Positions 46,303 to 55,148 are shown, counted from the stretch's first letter. The stretch is 64,000 bases of DNA from Bacteroides sp. (GCA_014801985.1 JAAVDD010000034.1:9212-73211); one strand, 5' to 3'. Notes: generated by a model not told the origin, from the sequence alone. Made by a program: numbers and translations.

Positions 46303-47301
46303 ATGCCAATTTTAGCATTTCAGAAACCTGACAAGGTCATTATGCTTGAGGCCGACAATAAGTTCGGTAAGTTTGAATTCAGACCCCTCGAGCCGGGTTA
46401 TGGCCAGACCATAGGTAACGCTCTACGCCGCATATTGCTGTCATCCCTTGGTGGCTTCGCTATATGCTCCATCCGTATCGACGGCGTTGCACATGAGCTG
46501 GATACTATTCCCGGTGTAAAAGAAGATGTGACCAACATCATTCTGAATCTCAAACAGGTTAGATTCAAGCAGCTGACCGAGGATCACGAGACCGAAAAGG
46601 GAGTGATCACAGTGTCGGGAACAGATGTGTTCACGGCCGGCGACTTGGGTAAGGTGCTTTCCGGGTTCGAGGTTCTGAACCCCGAGCTGGTGATCTGCCA
46701 TCTCGATGATTCGGCAAGTTTCACTATGGAGTTTACGATTAACAAGGGTCGCGGCTGGGTTCCGGCTGATGAAAACCGCGAGCTTATCGCCGGTGGTCCG
46801 GTGGATGAGATTGCAATCGACTCTATCTACACTCCCATCAAGAATGTGAAATACTCAGTAGAGAATTATCGTGTGGAGCAGAAGACCGACTACGAGAAAC
46901 TTGTGATGGAGGTGACCACCGACGGTTCTATTCATCCCAAGGAGGCTCTTAAGGAGGCTTCTAAGATTCTGATCCAGCATTTCATGATGTTCAGCGACGA
47001 GAAGATCTCTCTCGAGGCTCCCCAGGAGGACACTCCCGAGGAATTTGATGAAGAAGTGCTCCACATGCGTCAGCTCCTCAAGAGCAAACTTGTGGACATG
47101 GATCTGTCAGTACGCGCGTTGAACTGTCTGAAGAGTGCTGAAGTGGAGACACTGGGCGAGCTTGTGGTATTCAACAAAAATGATTTGTTGAAATTCCGTA
47201 ACTTCGGTAAGAAGTCGCTCAGCGAGCTTGACGACCTGCTCGAAAAGCTTAACCTTTCCTTTGGAATGGATATTTCGAAATACAAATTAGATAAAGACTA
47301 A
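46303..47301 (+). CDS. rpoA: RNA polymerase alpha subunit
   Basis: 332 aa. The N-terminal dimerisation domain carries [26 protein letters not shown], and the C-terminal domain carries [34 protein letters not shown]. It lies between rpsD and rplQ as usual. Confidence 0.98.
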   Translation: MPILAFQKPDKVIMLEADNKFGKFEFRPLEPGYGQTIGNALRRILLSSLGGFAICSIRIDGVAHELDTIPGVKEDVTNIILNLKQVRFKQLTEDHETEKGVITVSGTDVFTAGDLGKVLSGFEVLNPELVICHLDDSASFTMEFTINKGRGWVPADENRELIAGGPVDEIAIDSIYTPIKNVKYSVENYRVEQKTDYEKLVMEVTTDGSIHPKEALKEASKILIQHFMMFSDEKISLEAPQEDTPEEFDEEVLHMRQLLKSKLVDMDLSVRALNCLKSAEVETLGELVVFNKNDLLKFRNFGKKSLSELDDLLEKLNLSFGMDISKYKLDKD

Positions 47302-47309
47302 ATCGCATA

Positions 47310-47807
47310 ATGAGACATAATAAGAAATTCAACCACCTCAGCCGTAAGAAGGGACACCGCGACGCCCTTCTTAAGAACCTCTGCATTGCTCTTATCGAGC
47401 ACAAGAGAATATTCACGACTGTGGCAAAGGCCAAGGCACTCCGCGTTTATGCAGAGCCCCTCATCACAAGATCCAAAAAGGATGATATGGCCAACCGTCG
47501 TCTCGTTTTCAGCTATCTTCAGAACAAAGAGGCTGTGAAAGAGTTGTTCGGTGTTATCTCTGATAAGGTCGCTGACCGTCCCGGCGGTTATCTCCGTATC
47601 CTCAAGACCGGCAATCGTCTTGGTGACAACGCCGAAATGGCGATGATCGAGTTCGTTGACTTCAACGAGAACATGCTTGAGGCTAAGGGCGAGAAGAAAG
47701 CTAAATCCACTCGTCGTTCACGTTCAAAGAAGGCTGCCCCCGCAGCTGAGGCTGCTCCTGCTGCAGAGGCTCCCGCTACTGAAGCTCCTGCAGAGAACGC
47801 AGAGTAA
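47310..47807 (+). CDS. rplQ: 50S ribosomal protein L17 with acidic Ala/Pro/Glu tail
   Basis: 165 aa. The core ([24 protein letters not shown]...) is normal; the last 40 or so residues are a Lys/Arg patch followed by repeats of [14 protein letters not shown]. Long low-complexity C-termini on L17 are common in Bacteroidetes. Last gene of the supercluster. Confidence 0.97.
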   Translation: MRHNKKFNHLSRKKGHRDALLKNLCIALIEHKRIFTTVAKAKALRVYAEPLITRSKKDDMANRRLVFSYLQNKEAVKELFGVISDKVADRPGGYLRILKTGNRLGDNAEMAMIEFVDFNENMLEAKGEKKAKSTRRSRSKKAAPAAEAAPAAEAPATEAPAENAE

Positions 47808-47837
47808 TTCAGATAGTGAACTGCCGTATATAGTAAA

Positions 47838-47867
47838 CAGCCGGTGGCTCCACCGGGGCACCGGCTG
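47838..47867 (+). terminator. Hairpin at the end of the ribosomal supercluster
   Basis: CAGCCGGTG and CACCGGCTG form a 9-bp stem, with an alternative inner stem CCGGTG/CACCGG. It lies 30 bases after rplQ and just before the tRNA gene; the T-tract is weak (ATTTGT). Confidence 0.5.
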
Positions 47868-47871
47868 ATTT

Positions 47872-47946
47872 GTCTCCATAGTTCAATGGATAGAATATCG
47901 GATTCCGGTTCCGACGATTAGGGTTCGACTCCCTATGGAGATACCA
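47872..47946 (+). tRNA. tRNA-Arg(CCG)
   Basis: A full cloverleaf can be drawn: acceptor GTCTCCA/TGGAGAT (first pair G-U), anticodon stem TCGGA/TCCGA with loop TTCCGGT (anticodon CCG, reading CGG), T-arm TAGGG-TTCGACT-CCCTA, discriminator A and encoded CCA (47944-47946). Confidence 0.92.
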
Positions 47947-47952
47947 TTCAAA

Positions 47953-47993
47953 AAAGTCAATACATAGATTCACAATGTATTGGCTTTCTTTTC
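47953..47993 (+). terminator. Terminator after tRNA-Arg
   Basis: AAAGTCAATACAT and ATGTATTGGCTTT form a 13-bp stem with one G-U pair and a 9-base loop, followed by CTTTTCG. Confidence 0.65.
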
Positions 47994-48004
47994 GTTTATA
48001 AGAT

Positions 48005-48673
48005 ATGGACATCAGAATTGAGGAGGGTTGGAAAGAAGCCCTGAAACAAGAATTTGATAAGGAGTATTTTCGAAAGCTTACAGAGATAGTGCGACGTGAG
48101 TATTCCACTCCCGGCCTTCGTATCTATCCGCCGGCACGACAGATTTTCGCTGCCTTCGATGAATGCCCATTCGATAAGGTGAAAGTGGTCATTATCGGTC
48201 AGGATCCTTACCATGGTCCCGGTCAGGCGCATGGATTATGCTTCTCTGTAAATCCGGGTGTGCAAGTCCCCCCCTCCCTTCGAAATATCTTTAAAGAGAT
48301 TAATGCAGATACCGGGGCTCCTATTCCGGCTGACGGTAATCTTTTAAGATGGGCACATCAGGGGGTGCTTCTATTGAACTCTGCTCTTACCGTAAGGGAA
48401 CATCAGCCAAAATCCCATTCCGGAATCGGATGGGAACAATTCACTGACGCTGCCGTCAGGGCTGTTAACGATAATCTTGAGAATGTAGTTTTTCTACTCT
48501 GGGGATCTGATGCAATCCGTCGAGGTGCCGGAATTGATCGATCTAAACATCTTGTGCTTGAGTCGGTGCATCCTTCGCCTCTCTCTGCAAGTCGAGGTTT
48601 TTTCGGAAACCATCATTTTTCAAAAGCTAATGAATATTTGATTAGTAAAGGAAAGACACCTATAGAATGGTGA
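48005..48673 (+). CDS. ung: Uracil-DNA glycosylase
   Basis: 222 aa, family 1. The catalytic motif GQDPYHGPGQAHGLCFSV and the minor-groove loop HPSPLSASRGFFGNHHFS are intact. It removes uracil from DNA. Its stop overlaps the next gene start by 7 bases. Confidence 0.97.
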   Translation: MDIRIEEGWKEALKQEFDKEYFRKLTEIVRREYSTPGLRIYPPARQIFAAFDECPFDKVKVVIIGQDPYHGPGQAHGLCFSVNPGVQVPPSLRNIFKEINADTGAPIPADGNLLRWAHQGVLLLNSALTVREHQPKSHSGIGWEQFTDAAVRAVNDNLENVVFLLWGSDAIRRGAGIDRSKHLVLESVHPSPLSASRGFFGNHHFSKANEYLISKGKTPIEW

Positions 48674-49935
48674 ATCACTTTTTTAAAATATTGACAATAT
48701 TATTTCTTCTCGTTCTCTCACCGGAATTAAGAGGGGAAGAGACACGATCCGGCATCTTTGACCATCGCTTCCGCACATTGAAGACCGAAGTCGTGGACCG
48801 GTTTATGTCTCCACCTGTGATAGAATTGGGAAAAGGGGAACGGATACAGATTAGCTTCGATGAGATTGGAGAAGATGTGAGTTATCTTTCTGCTCGTCTG
48901 GTTCATTGCAATGTCGACTGGAAGCCATCCTCCCTTGTGGAATCGGAATATCTCGATAGTTTCAATACAATAGATCTCGACGACTATGCCTATTCCACCA
49001 ACACATTCATCCATTATGTCAATTACCAGTTTCAGATACCCTGTGAAGGTATGAATCCGGTGAAATCAGGCAACTATCTCCTGCAAATATATGACCGTGA
49101 CGAACCGGATCGAGTGTTGTTACAGACAAGATTTCGAATTGCAGAGCCGGAGCTTACGGTTTCGGCAAAGGTTACTTCTCGGACTGACCGAGGTGCCAAC
49201 GATAGATATCAGCAGTTAGGTGTGGCGCTTGATGGAATCGGACCCGAATTTGGGAATCCATATCAGGATATAAAGGTAGAGATAATGCAGAATGCAAGGG
49301 AGACCACATCTCGTCTTTTGCTGACACCATTGAGAGTGGAAGGGGAAAGAGTTGTCTATGAGCATAGACCTGAATTGATCTTTCCGGCTTCAAATGAATA
49401 TAGACGTTTTGAATCGACCAGTACTCGCTTTCCCGGAATGAGGGTGGATTCAACTCGATATGTAGAGCCGCTTTATCATACTTGGCTAACAACAGACTAT
49501 CCTCGTGCAGACAGCAATTATGAATATGACAGCACCCAACATGGACGTTTCATGGTGAAGGAATACAATGCCACTGATTCAAGTATAGGAGCTGATTATA
49601 TAACTGTCCATTTCTTTCTCGATACCCCTGAATATATAGGTAAAGAGGTTTATGTAGATGGTGAATTCACGATGGGATTATTCTCCGAATCGAACCGGAT
49701 GAGATATAACGGGGCAAAAGGGGGGTATGAACTCGAAATTCCTCTGAAACAAGGAGCATATAATTATCAATATGTAGTCCGTAATAATGGAGAGAAGTCT
49801 GTGGAATCGACCTCACTCATAGAGGGCGACAAATATGAGACAGAAAACGAATACAATATATATGTGTATCTGCGTAAACCGGGCGAGCGATATGACCGAC
49901 TGATAGGATACGCTACAATAAATTCCAATGAGTAA
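48667..49935 (+). CDS. DUF5103 protein (type IX secretion plug-like)
   Basis: 422 aa with an N-terminal signal peptide (HFFKILTILFLLVLSPELRG) and beta-rich body: LVHCNVDWKPSSLVESEYLDSFNTIDLDDYAYSTNTFIHYVNYQFQIP and a C-terminal immunoglobulin-like part (VYVDGEFTMGLFSESNRMRYN...GAYNYQYVV). I recognise the DUF5103 family; as I recall, its N-terminal domain corresponds to the plug of the SprA translocon. That link makes it interesting beside the sorting-tail proteins at 55946-64000, but the family also occurs where T9SS is incomplete. Confidence 0.8.
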   Translation: MVNHFFKILTILFLLVLSPELRGEETRSGIFDHRFRTLKTEVVDRFMSPPVIELGKGERIQISFDEIGEDVSYLSARLVHCNVDWKPSSLVESEYLDSFNTIDLDDYAYSTNTFIHYVNYQFQIPCEGMNPVKSGNYLLQIYDRDEPDRVLLQTRFRIAEPELTVSAKVTSRTDRGANDRYQQLGVALDGIGPEFGNPYQDIKVEIMQNARETTSRLLLTPLRVEGERVVYEHRPELIFPASNEYRRFESTSTRFPGMRVDSTRYVEPLYHTWLTTDYPRADSNYEYDSTQHGRFMVKEYNATDSSIGADYITVHFFLDTPEYIGKEVYVDGEFTMGLFSESNRMRYNGAKGGYELEIPLKQGAYNYQYVVRNNGEKSVESTSLIEGDKYETENEYNIYVYLRKPGERYDRLIGYATINSNE

Positions 49936-49938
49936 GAT

Positions 49939-50523
49939 ATGTTGCAGATAGATGATAAACTGGTTACACTCGACCTTGTAGAGAAATATTTCCATTGCGA
50001 TCTTGACAGCTGTCTGGGTGCATGCTGCATAGAGGGTGATGCCGGGGCGCCGCTGACAGAGGAGGAATATGAGAAGCTTTGCGAGCTTCTTCCCGAAGTC
50101 TATCCGCTGCTGACACCGGCAGCGCAGAGAGTTATAGAGGAGCAAGGCCCCGGTTACTATGATGAAGAGGGCGACCTTGTAACCTCCATTGTCGACGGAC
50201 GCGATTGTGTTTTCACCACATATGCTCCCGGCGGCCTCTGCCTGTGTGCGTTGGAGAAAGCTCACCGGGAAGGAAAGATACCCTTCTTCAAGCCGGAATC
50301 GTGCCATCTCTATCCTGTAAGGCTTAAAGAATACTCAGGGTTCACAGCCGTGAACATGCATCATTGGAAAATATGTAAATGTGCTGAAATTTTAGGACGC
50401 AAGAAGAAAATAAGAGCCTACGAATTTTTGAAAGAACCTCTGATAAAAAAATTTGGAAAGGAATGGTATGACGAGCTTGACAAAACAGCCAAGGAATGGC
50501 TTCGTCAGCAGAAAAAAGTATAA
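49939..50523 (+). CDS. DUF3109 cysteine-rich protein
   Basis: 194 aa, no signal peptide. It has many conserved cysteines: CDLDSCLGACCIEGDAGAP, GRDCVF, GGLCLCALE, PESCHLYP and KICKCAE, arranged as in the DUF3109/YkgJ-like zinc- or iron-sulfur-cluster proteins. Function is unknown. It starts 3 bases after the DUF5103 stop, so the two are one operon. Confidence 0.85.
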   Translation: MLQIDDKLVTLDLVEKYFHCDLDSCLGACCIEGDAGAPLTEEEYEKLCELLPEVYPLLTPAAQRVIEEQGPGYYDEEGDLVTSIVDGRDCVFTTYAPGGLCLCALEKAHREGKIPFFKPESCHLYPVRLKEYSGFTAVNMHHWKICKCAEILGRKKKIRAYEFLKEPLIKKFGKEWYDELDKTAKEWLRQQKKV

Positions 50524-50616
50524 AATAATGCTCTTATAAAATATTGATTATAAGTAAATTGAATATTTTTAACATAAATTTTTCATAAAATGTTAGGTCA
50601 ATTCAGAAAAAAGTAT

Positions 50617-50711
50617 TAATTTTGCGTATTGATACTATGATCCTAACATGTAAGAATTTATTTAGTTAAGCCAAACAAAAGCGCGGTGATTGTGAAATTA
50701 CCGCGCTTTTT
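50617..50711 (+). ncRNA. Possible short transcript between the DUF3109 and GSCFA genes
   Basis: A -7 box TAATTTTG (50617-50624) without a good -33 is followed about 85 bases later by a strong terminator (50677-50713). The interval has no reading frame of note. It could be a small RNA of about 80 nt, or simply the convergent 3' ends of two genes. Confidence 0.3.
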
Positions 50712-50713
50712 AT
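50677..50713. terminator. Bidirectional terminator
   Basis: A perfect 11-bp stem AAAAGCGCGGT / ACCGCGCTTTT with a 12-base loop works on both strands: TTTTTAT on plus and TTTTG on minus. It separates the DUF3109 gene (plus) from the GSCFA gene (minus, stop at 50727). Confidence 0.8.
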
Positions 50714-50726
50714 CTTAATATATGTT

Positions 50727-51710
50727 TTATTCATCTATATGCAACATCGTGGGATGGGCGGAAATAAATGCATTATAATAATCGATAGCTTTTGATTCTT
50801 CAAGAGATGCGATATATTCCGCCAATTGACTGTTGCCATGTATTATAGGTCGGTGGCTTAGGCGTTTGGTCACCTTCTCTCCTTCAGCTAATAGTTTGCG
50901 CGATTCCTCTGACAGAAAAGTTTCCTGAAATTTATTCCAGATATAATCTACGGCAGAATCGGAAGGGTGGACCAAGTCGGAAGTATAGAAACGGTAATCA
51001 CGCAGATCATCGTTCATTATTTCAAATGATGGAAAATAATCCGCCTGTGGGTTTGCAGAACATATCTCCTCACATGCCAGCTGGAGAATGGCTTTGGAGC
51101 GGCTGTTGCCTTCGAAGCCATCTTTTAGATGGCGCACAGGACTCACAGTGAATATAATCTTTAGATTCGGAAATTGCTTGGCGATCAGCTTCAATAAGGT
51201 GTTCCATTCCTCAGTTATCTCTTTTACGGTGAGGCGACGGCGTATAAAAGTATCGCTTGGAAATTTATGGCAATTGGAGACTATATACCCAGGATGTTCC
51301 CGAAGTTCATATACCCATGCAGTGCCGAAGGTCACAATTAGCGTACGGGCCTCGAAAAGTCGATTGTGAAGTCGTATAAAACCGTGAAAAATCCGGTTCG
51401 TTGTATCATGGAGATCGTATGTGGTGGCGCCGGAATCTGTAAGCCAGGACACCCATAGGCTGCCATTCCTGACGGTCGATTCTCTGATGCAATCTAAGAC
51501 ATTGTTACAATTAATGGCTATACGCAAGGTATTAGCAATAGATGCCGGATTGTAGAGAGTTCCCGTAATATTAGGGAAAGCCCTCCATCGGCAGAATCTC
51601 ATGCGATTGCCTATGTAGTCGGTGAAGCATGACCCTATAAGCACCGCCGGCTCCTCAGGATTCAGCAGTTTGGGGGATTTATGCGCGTCATATTCAGTTC
51701 TGAATTTCAT
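50727..51710 (-). CDS. GSCFA-domain protein
   Basis: I start at MKFRTEYDAHKSPKLLNPEE (ATG 51708-51710); a GTG ten codons upstream is an alternative. About 327 aa. The family name motif is present as VLIGSCFTDYIGNRM near the N-terminus, with NPASIAN, TFGTAWVYE and the C-terminal DLVHPSDSAVDYIW. It belongs to the SGNH-hydrolase-like clan (Ser in GSCF, Asp-x-x-His at the end), so it may be an esterase or acetyltransferase of glycans. The substrate is unknown. Confidence 0.85.
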   Translation of the reverse strand: MKFRTEYDAHKSPKLLNPEEPAVLIGSCFTDYIGNRMRFCRWRAFPNITGTLYNPASIANTLRIAINCNNVLDCIRESTVRNGSLWVSWLTDSGATTYDLHDTTNRIFHGFIRLHNRLFEARTLIVTFGTAWVYELREHPGYIVSNCHKFPSDTFIRRRLTVKEITEEWNTLLKLIAKQFPNLKIIFTVSPVRHLKDGFEGNSRSKAILQLACEEICSANPQADYFPSFEIMNDDLRDYRFYTSDLVHPSDSAVDYIWNKFQETFLSEESRKLLAEGEKVTKRLSHRPIIHGNSQLAEYIASLEESKAIDYYNAFISAHPTMLHIDE

Positions 51711-51995
51711 CTTGCCAATATTATCTATATTCTTGTGCACAATGTGGTGGTAAAATCAATCAAGGAACTGAGGACATTTTGGCCTATGATTTATGATGTT
51801 TTCCATCCGATTGCAAATTTAAATAAAATTCCCGATATTGAAATCATCTGTCGGCCTTATTCCTCTTTCTGGGAAGTTATTTCAAAATTGATATGATCAA
51901 ACTTTACCTGTGCACATAATGTTATTACTGCATAAAGTGAAGACTATGAGTAACATTCAGAAAACGATTCACTATAATCATAAAAATTTAGAAAT

Positions 51996-52193
51996 ATGAA
52001 TGTTGAGGATTTTAGAGATTATTGCCTCTCCCTGGCTCAGGCTGAGGAGAATATGCCGTGGACTGAACCGCAATATCAAATCCATATATACATGTCGAAA
52101 TGCACGAAGGTGCGTTTCAGCACGTGGCAAAAGCATCCGCGCCTTCAACACACCTTCGGATTGCTTGTTAAATTGGTGACTCCGATTATGTAG
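51996..52193 (+). pseudogene. Chimeric remnant: YjbR/MmcQ N-terminus joined to a cardiolipin-synthase tail
   Basis: The 65-codon frame starts MNVEDFRDYCLSLAQAEENM, the normal beginning of a YjbR/MmcQ-family protein (about 115 aa when complete), but only about 30 residues remain. From residue 33 it continues SKCTKVRFSTWQKHPRLQ, nearly identical to the C-terminus of the Cls protein ending at 54280. DNA similarity begins near 52094 and continues past the stop codon. A deletion therefore fused two genes. Confidence 0.75.
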
Positions 52194-52220
52194 CCAATCA
52201 TGATTCTAAAGCATTTGATT
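52094..52220 (+). repeat. Copy of the cls 3' end (direct repeat with 54182-54300)
   Basis: Both copies share AAATGCACGAAGGTGCGTTT and, after the stop, CATGATTCTAAAGCA. They are about 80 percent identical by eye. They mark the boundary of an old tandem duplication. Confidence 0.7.
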
Positions 52221-52685
52221 GAATGAGTATATCCGGGTAAATGTTATGCTTTTTGCATTCTTATTATATATCTTTACCGGAAACTGCTTGGAAAGTAAAG
52301 TTTTTTCCAATGAAGCAATTTCTTCGGAAGTCAGAAAGCAGTTCTTCCCCGGAAAGATAAAATTGATATTCTCAATTTTTCCTCTCTGATCGCAGGCAAA
52401 GGACAGTATGATTCTGTTGTTCTTTAATTCTTGAATCCGTTTTGTTCCCAAAACATTTTTAAATGAATTAGGAATAATGGAATCATTGTCAATATCGAAA
52501 TCTTCCCCCATACTATATTGATGTTGGATCAAGGCTTTCTGTTTGTTGTACACAACACCTTTGTCATAATTAAATACATAGGTTGACTTGTTCACTTCCT
52601 TGTTCACAATTTGTGCTTGGGCAACCAGTGAAGGAGCGATGAATAGAAGTATCAATAGTAATGATTTAAAGATTGAATGGCTCAT
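52206..52685 (-). CDS. Secreted hypothetical protein, 159 aa
   Basis: The N-terminus is a signal peptide (KSLLLILLFIAPSLVAQAQ). The mature part has an alternating pattern (RIILSFACDQRGKIENINFIF), then an amphipathic EEIASLEKTLLSKQFPVK, loosely resembling TonB C-terminal-like domains, but I do not assign it to a family. A truncated second copy lies at 54277-54405. It is convergent with the chimeric remnant to its left. Confidence 0.65.
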   Translation of the reverse strand: MSHSIFKSLLLILLFIAPSLVAQAQIVNKEVNKSTYVFNYDKGVVYNKQKALIQHQYSMGEDFDIDNDSIIPNSFKNVLGTKRIQELKNNRIILSFACDQRGKIENINFIFPGKNCFLTSEEIASLEKTLLSKQFPVKIYNKNAKSITFTRIYSFNQML

Positions 52686-52777
52686 TTCAGTAACTGGAAT
52701 TTAATTGAAGAGTATCAAACAAATCCTTTTTTAAGAAAGTCTTCCTAATTTAAACAAAATAGTAGAAATAAAAATTC

Positions 52778-52808
52778 TTGCAAGTTACCGATTATTTCAT
52801 TAAATTAG
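52778..52808 (+). promoter_or_regulatory. Promoter of cls
   Basis: TTG (52778-52780), 20 bases, then TAAATTAG (52801-52808), one mismatch to TAnnTTTG; the ATG follows at 52826. Confidence 0.5.
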
Positions 52809-52825
52809 CGGAATAAAAGAGAGAT

Positions 52826-54280
52826 ATGTCTACAACGGCGGCACTATTATGGATTAGCTTCAATGAGTGGGTCACACTAATTATACTGATAGCCTATAGC
52901 GTCACTATAATAAGTATGGTCGTGGTCGTTCTGTCGGAAAACAGAAACCCTATCCGTTCGATAGCATGGGTTCTTGCGTTGCTTTTTCTTCCTATTGTCG
53001 GATTGGTGTTTTATCTCTTTTTCGGCCGCAGCCTGAAAGGACAGCATATCATAAGCCGGCGGAACAAGCGCAAGCTCATGAACCGTTTTCATCTGCGCCC
53101 GGTGAATCTGGATGAAGAGCCCCTTTCCGCTGAGGAACGCACATTGGTGAAGTTGGCTCGTAATCTTTGCACCTCTATCTATACTGTCAACAATGAACTT
53201 AAAATCTTCACTATCGGTCGAGACAAATTCGAATCCCTGAAGCATGATCTCCGTAACGCGAAGCGCAGTATATACCTTCAATATTATATCTTTTCCGATG
53301 ATGCCTTAGGAAAGGAGATTTCAGATATTCTCATAGAGAAGGCAAGAGAGGGGGTGGATGTTAAGGTTATCTATGACCATGTCGGCAGCTTCTCAGCCCG
53401 CAACCGGTTTTTCAAGCGTATGAGCGAGAACGGGGTGGAGACGCATCCCTTCTTCAAGGTAACCTTCCCTCAGCTTGCCAATCGCATCAACTGGCGCAAC
53501 CACCGGAAGATAGTGGTGATAGATAGCGAGATAGGATATATAGGCGGGATGAACATAGCCGACCGTTATGAAAAAGGTCCGGCGGACGGCACAGCATGGC
53601 GCGACACACATTTCCGTCTTCGCGGCGACATTGTGGATGCCCTTATATATTCTTTCCTTGTTGACTGGAATTTCCAGAAGCCAGATAAAAAGGTTGATTA
53701 TCCGACGCCTCATGTCAATGACATACACAACCATGTCGGTATGCAGCTTATCAGTTCGGGACCTATGAGCAGTTACAACAACATAGCCCTCTGTTTTCAG
53801 AAAGCTATTTCAGCGGCGACGAAGTCTATCTATATTCAGACTCCATATTTTCTGCCTACCGACGGACTTCTTCATGCGCTTGAGGCAGCGGCCTTGGCCA
53901 ATGTGGATGTCCGGATCATGATTCCTCGCCGAGGTGATTCCAAAATGCTTCAATACGCCTCATTCTCATACGTCACGCAATGTCTGAAGGCAGGAATCAA
54001 GATTTATCTTTACGAGCCAGGGATGCTTCATGCCAAATCTATGATTGTGGATGATACGTTGGTTACTGCCGGATCCACCAATTTTGATTTCCGCAGCTTC
54101 GAGAATAATTTTGAGGCCAATCTTCTTATCTATGACCGCGCCACCAACCGGGCTATGCGCGATATATTCTTTGAGGACTTGGCAAAATGCACGAAGGTGC
54201 GTTTCAGCACATGGCATAAGCGTCCGCGCCTACAGCGCACCTTTGAATCTATCGTTAGATTAGTTGCTCCTATTCTTTAG
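52826..54280 (+). CDS. cls: Cardiolipin synthase (PLD family)
   Basis: 484 aa. Two N-terminal membrane segments (VTLIILIAYSVTIISMVVVVL and a second ending LPIVGLVFYLFFGRS) are followed by two HKD phospholipase-D motifs: NHRKIVVIDSEIGYIGGMN and LHAKSMIVDDTLVTAGSTNFD. It joins two phosphatidylglycerols, or PG with PE, at the inner membrane. It is full length; an upstream 3'-end fragment (52094-52193) shows there was once a second copy. Confidence 0.95.
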   Translation: MSTTAALLWISFNEWVTLIILIAYSVTIISMVVVVLSENRNPIRSIAWVLALLFLPIVGLVFYLFFGRSLKGQHIISRRNKRKLMNRFHLRPVNLDEEPLSAEERTLVKLARNLCTSIYTVNNELKIFTIGRDKFESLKHDLRNAKRSIYLQYYIFSDDALGKEISDILIEKAREGVDVKVIYDHVGSFSARNRFFKRMSENGVETHPFFKVTFPQLANRINWRNHRKIVVIDSEIGYIGGMNIADRYEKGPADGTAWRDTHFRLRGDIVDALIYSFLVDWNFQKPDKKVDYPTPHVNDIHNHVGMQLISSGPMSSYNNIALCFQKAISAATKSIYIQTPYFLPTDGLLHALEAAALANVDVRIMIPRRGDSKMLQYASFSYVTQCLKAGIKIYLYEPGMLHAKSMIVDDTLVTAGSTNFDFRSFENNFEANLLIYDRATNRAMRDIFFEDLAKCTKVRFSTWHKRPRLQRTFESIVRLVAPIL

Positions 54281-54405
54281 CAATTCATGATTCTAAAGCA
54301 ACCATCTAAAAGTCCACTTCCATTCACAACCTGCGCCTGAGCAGCAAGTAAGGGAGTGATAAGAAGAAGTATCAAGAATGCTGATTTAAAGATGGATTGA
54401 TTCAT
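54277..54405 (-). pseudogene. Truncated copy of the 52206-52685 secreted protein
   Basis: From ATG 54403-54405 the 42-codon frame reads MNQSIFKSAFLILLLITPLL and then AAQAQVVN, matching the signal peptide MSHSIFKSLLLILLFIAPSL...VAQAQIVN of the intact copy. After that the similarity stops, and the frame ends in TAA inside the 3' end of cls. The mature domain has been deleted. Confidence 0.75.
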
Positions 54406-54483
54406 TTTATTTAATTTATCCAGTTTATAGGTGTAGTTTATATAACGTCTTAAGAGAAATTAAAATTGAGAAACCATATTTAT

Positions 54484-54680
54484 TGGCAAAAGGGATTGAA
54501 AAGTGTATGTTTTGCTTGGCAAAAGGGATTGAAAAGTGTATATTTTGCTTGCTAAAAGGGATTGAAAAGTGTATGTTTTGTTTGCTAAAAGGGATTGAAA
54601 AGTGTATGTTTTGTTTGGCAAAAGGGATTGAAAAGTGTATATTTTACTTGCTAAAAAGGATTGAAAAGTGTATATTTGCA
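54484..54680 (+). repeat. 33-bp tandem repeat array (six units) before a truncated ATPase gene
   Basis: Six units of about 33 bp share AAAAGGGATTGAAAAGTGTAT followed by TTTTGCTTGGC or close variants. The last unit ends TATATTTG (54671-54678), a perfect -7 box, with TTG (54648-54650) 20 bases before it. In the earlier units an extra T spoils the -7 spacing. The array contains no spacers, so it is not CRISPR. The 11-residue periodic frame through it is a by-product of the 33-bp unit. Confidence 0.85.
54648..54678 (+). promoter_or_regulatory. Promoter formed by the last repeat unit
   Basis: TTG (54648-54650), 20 bases, TATATTTG (54671-54678). It reads into the truncated ATPase gene at 54708. 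Confidence 0.55.
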
Positions 54681-54707
54681 ATGTAATTAACTATAAATTA
54701 TAAATAT

Positions 54708-54896
54708 ATGCTTTATCGTAAAATAGAACGTTCAATCAGAGAATATTTAACAGAGCGGAATGATAGGATTTTAGGAGTAAGCGGAGCAAGACAAATCGGA
54801 AAGTCCTATATTATCCGACATATAGGGCAGCAACTTTTCAAGAACTATGTGGAACTCAATCTTATTGAAAATCGTGATATGAGAGAGGCATTTTGA
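54708..54896 (+). pseudogene. Truncated AAA ATPase (AAA_14/DUF4143 type), N-terminus only
   Basis: 62 codons: MLYRKIERSIREYLTERNDR, then ILGVSGARQIGKSYIIRHIG, the Walker A region, and YVELNLIEN. Complete members of this Bacteroidetes ATPase family are about 400 aa with DUF4143 at the C-terminus. The frame stops in TGA at 54896, and no continuation is visible in any frame downstream. Confidence 0.75.
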
Positions 54897-55148
54897 CGCA
54901 TCCGGTGGAGAAGAGACCATGATACCGATATAAAACGCTTTTCAATGTCCGAGAGAGGATATCATTTTCTATTCTCTTAGAAAATATAAGAGTAATATTA
55001 ATAAAAATTAACAATTATAAAATAGGAATTATAGATATTATTTAAATTTTTTTCTTTAAGTTTGCAAAAATTTTCAAAACACAAAACCACACTATCTGAG
55101 ATCTTAATTGTATATTGAGAAACCATAAAATAAATCGTACCTATATTG
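54897..55148. other. Intergenic region before the Crp/Fnr gene
   Basis: The first 75 bases may be decayed ATPase DNA; the rest is AT-rich. A -7 box TAAGTTTG (55058-55065) without a good -33 probably starts the regulator transcript. No gene is visible. Confidence 0.4.

Noticed and set aside
51681..51896. 71-codon plus-strand frame over the start of the GSCFA gene
   Set aside because: It overlaps the 5' end of a recognised gene on the other strand and has no promoter, family similarity or conserved motif.
54484..54680. CRISPR-like array
   Set aside because: The units are contiguous with only point differences and no unique spacers, and no cas gene is nearby.
54483..54686. 67-codon frame with an 11-residue repeat (AKGIEKCMFCL)
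   Set aside because: The period simply reflects the 33-bp DNA repeat, and both strands are open through it. There is no start context or similarity to suggest a protein.
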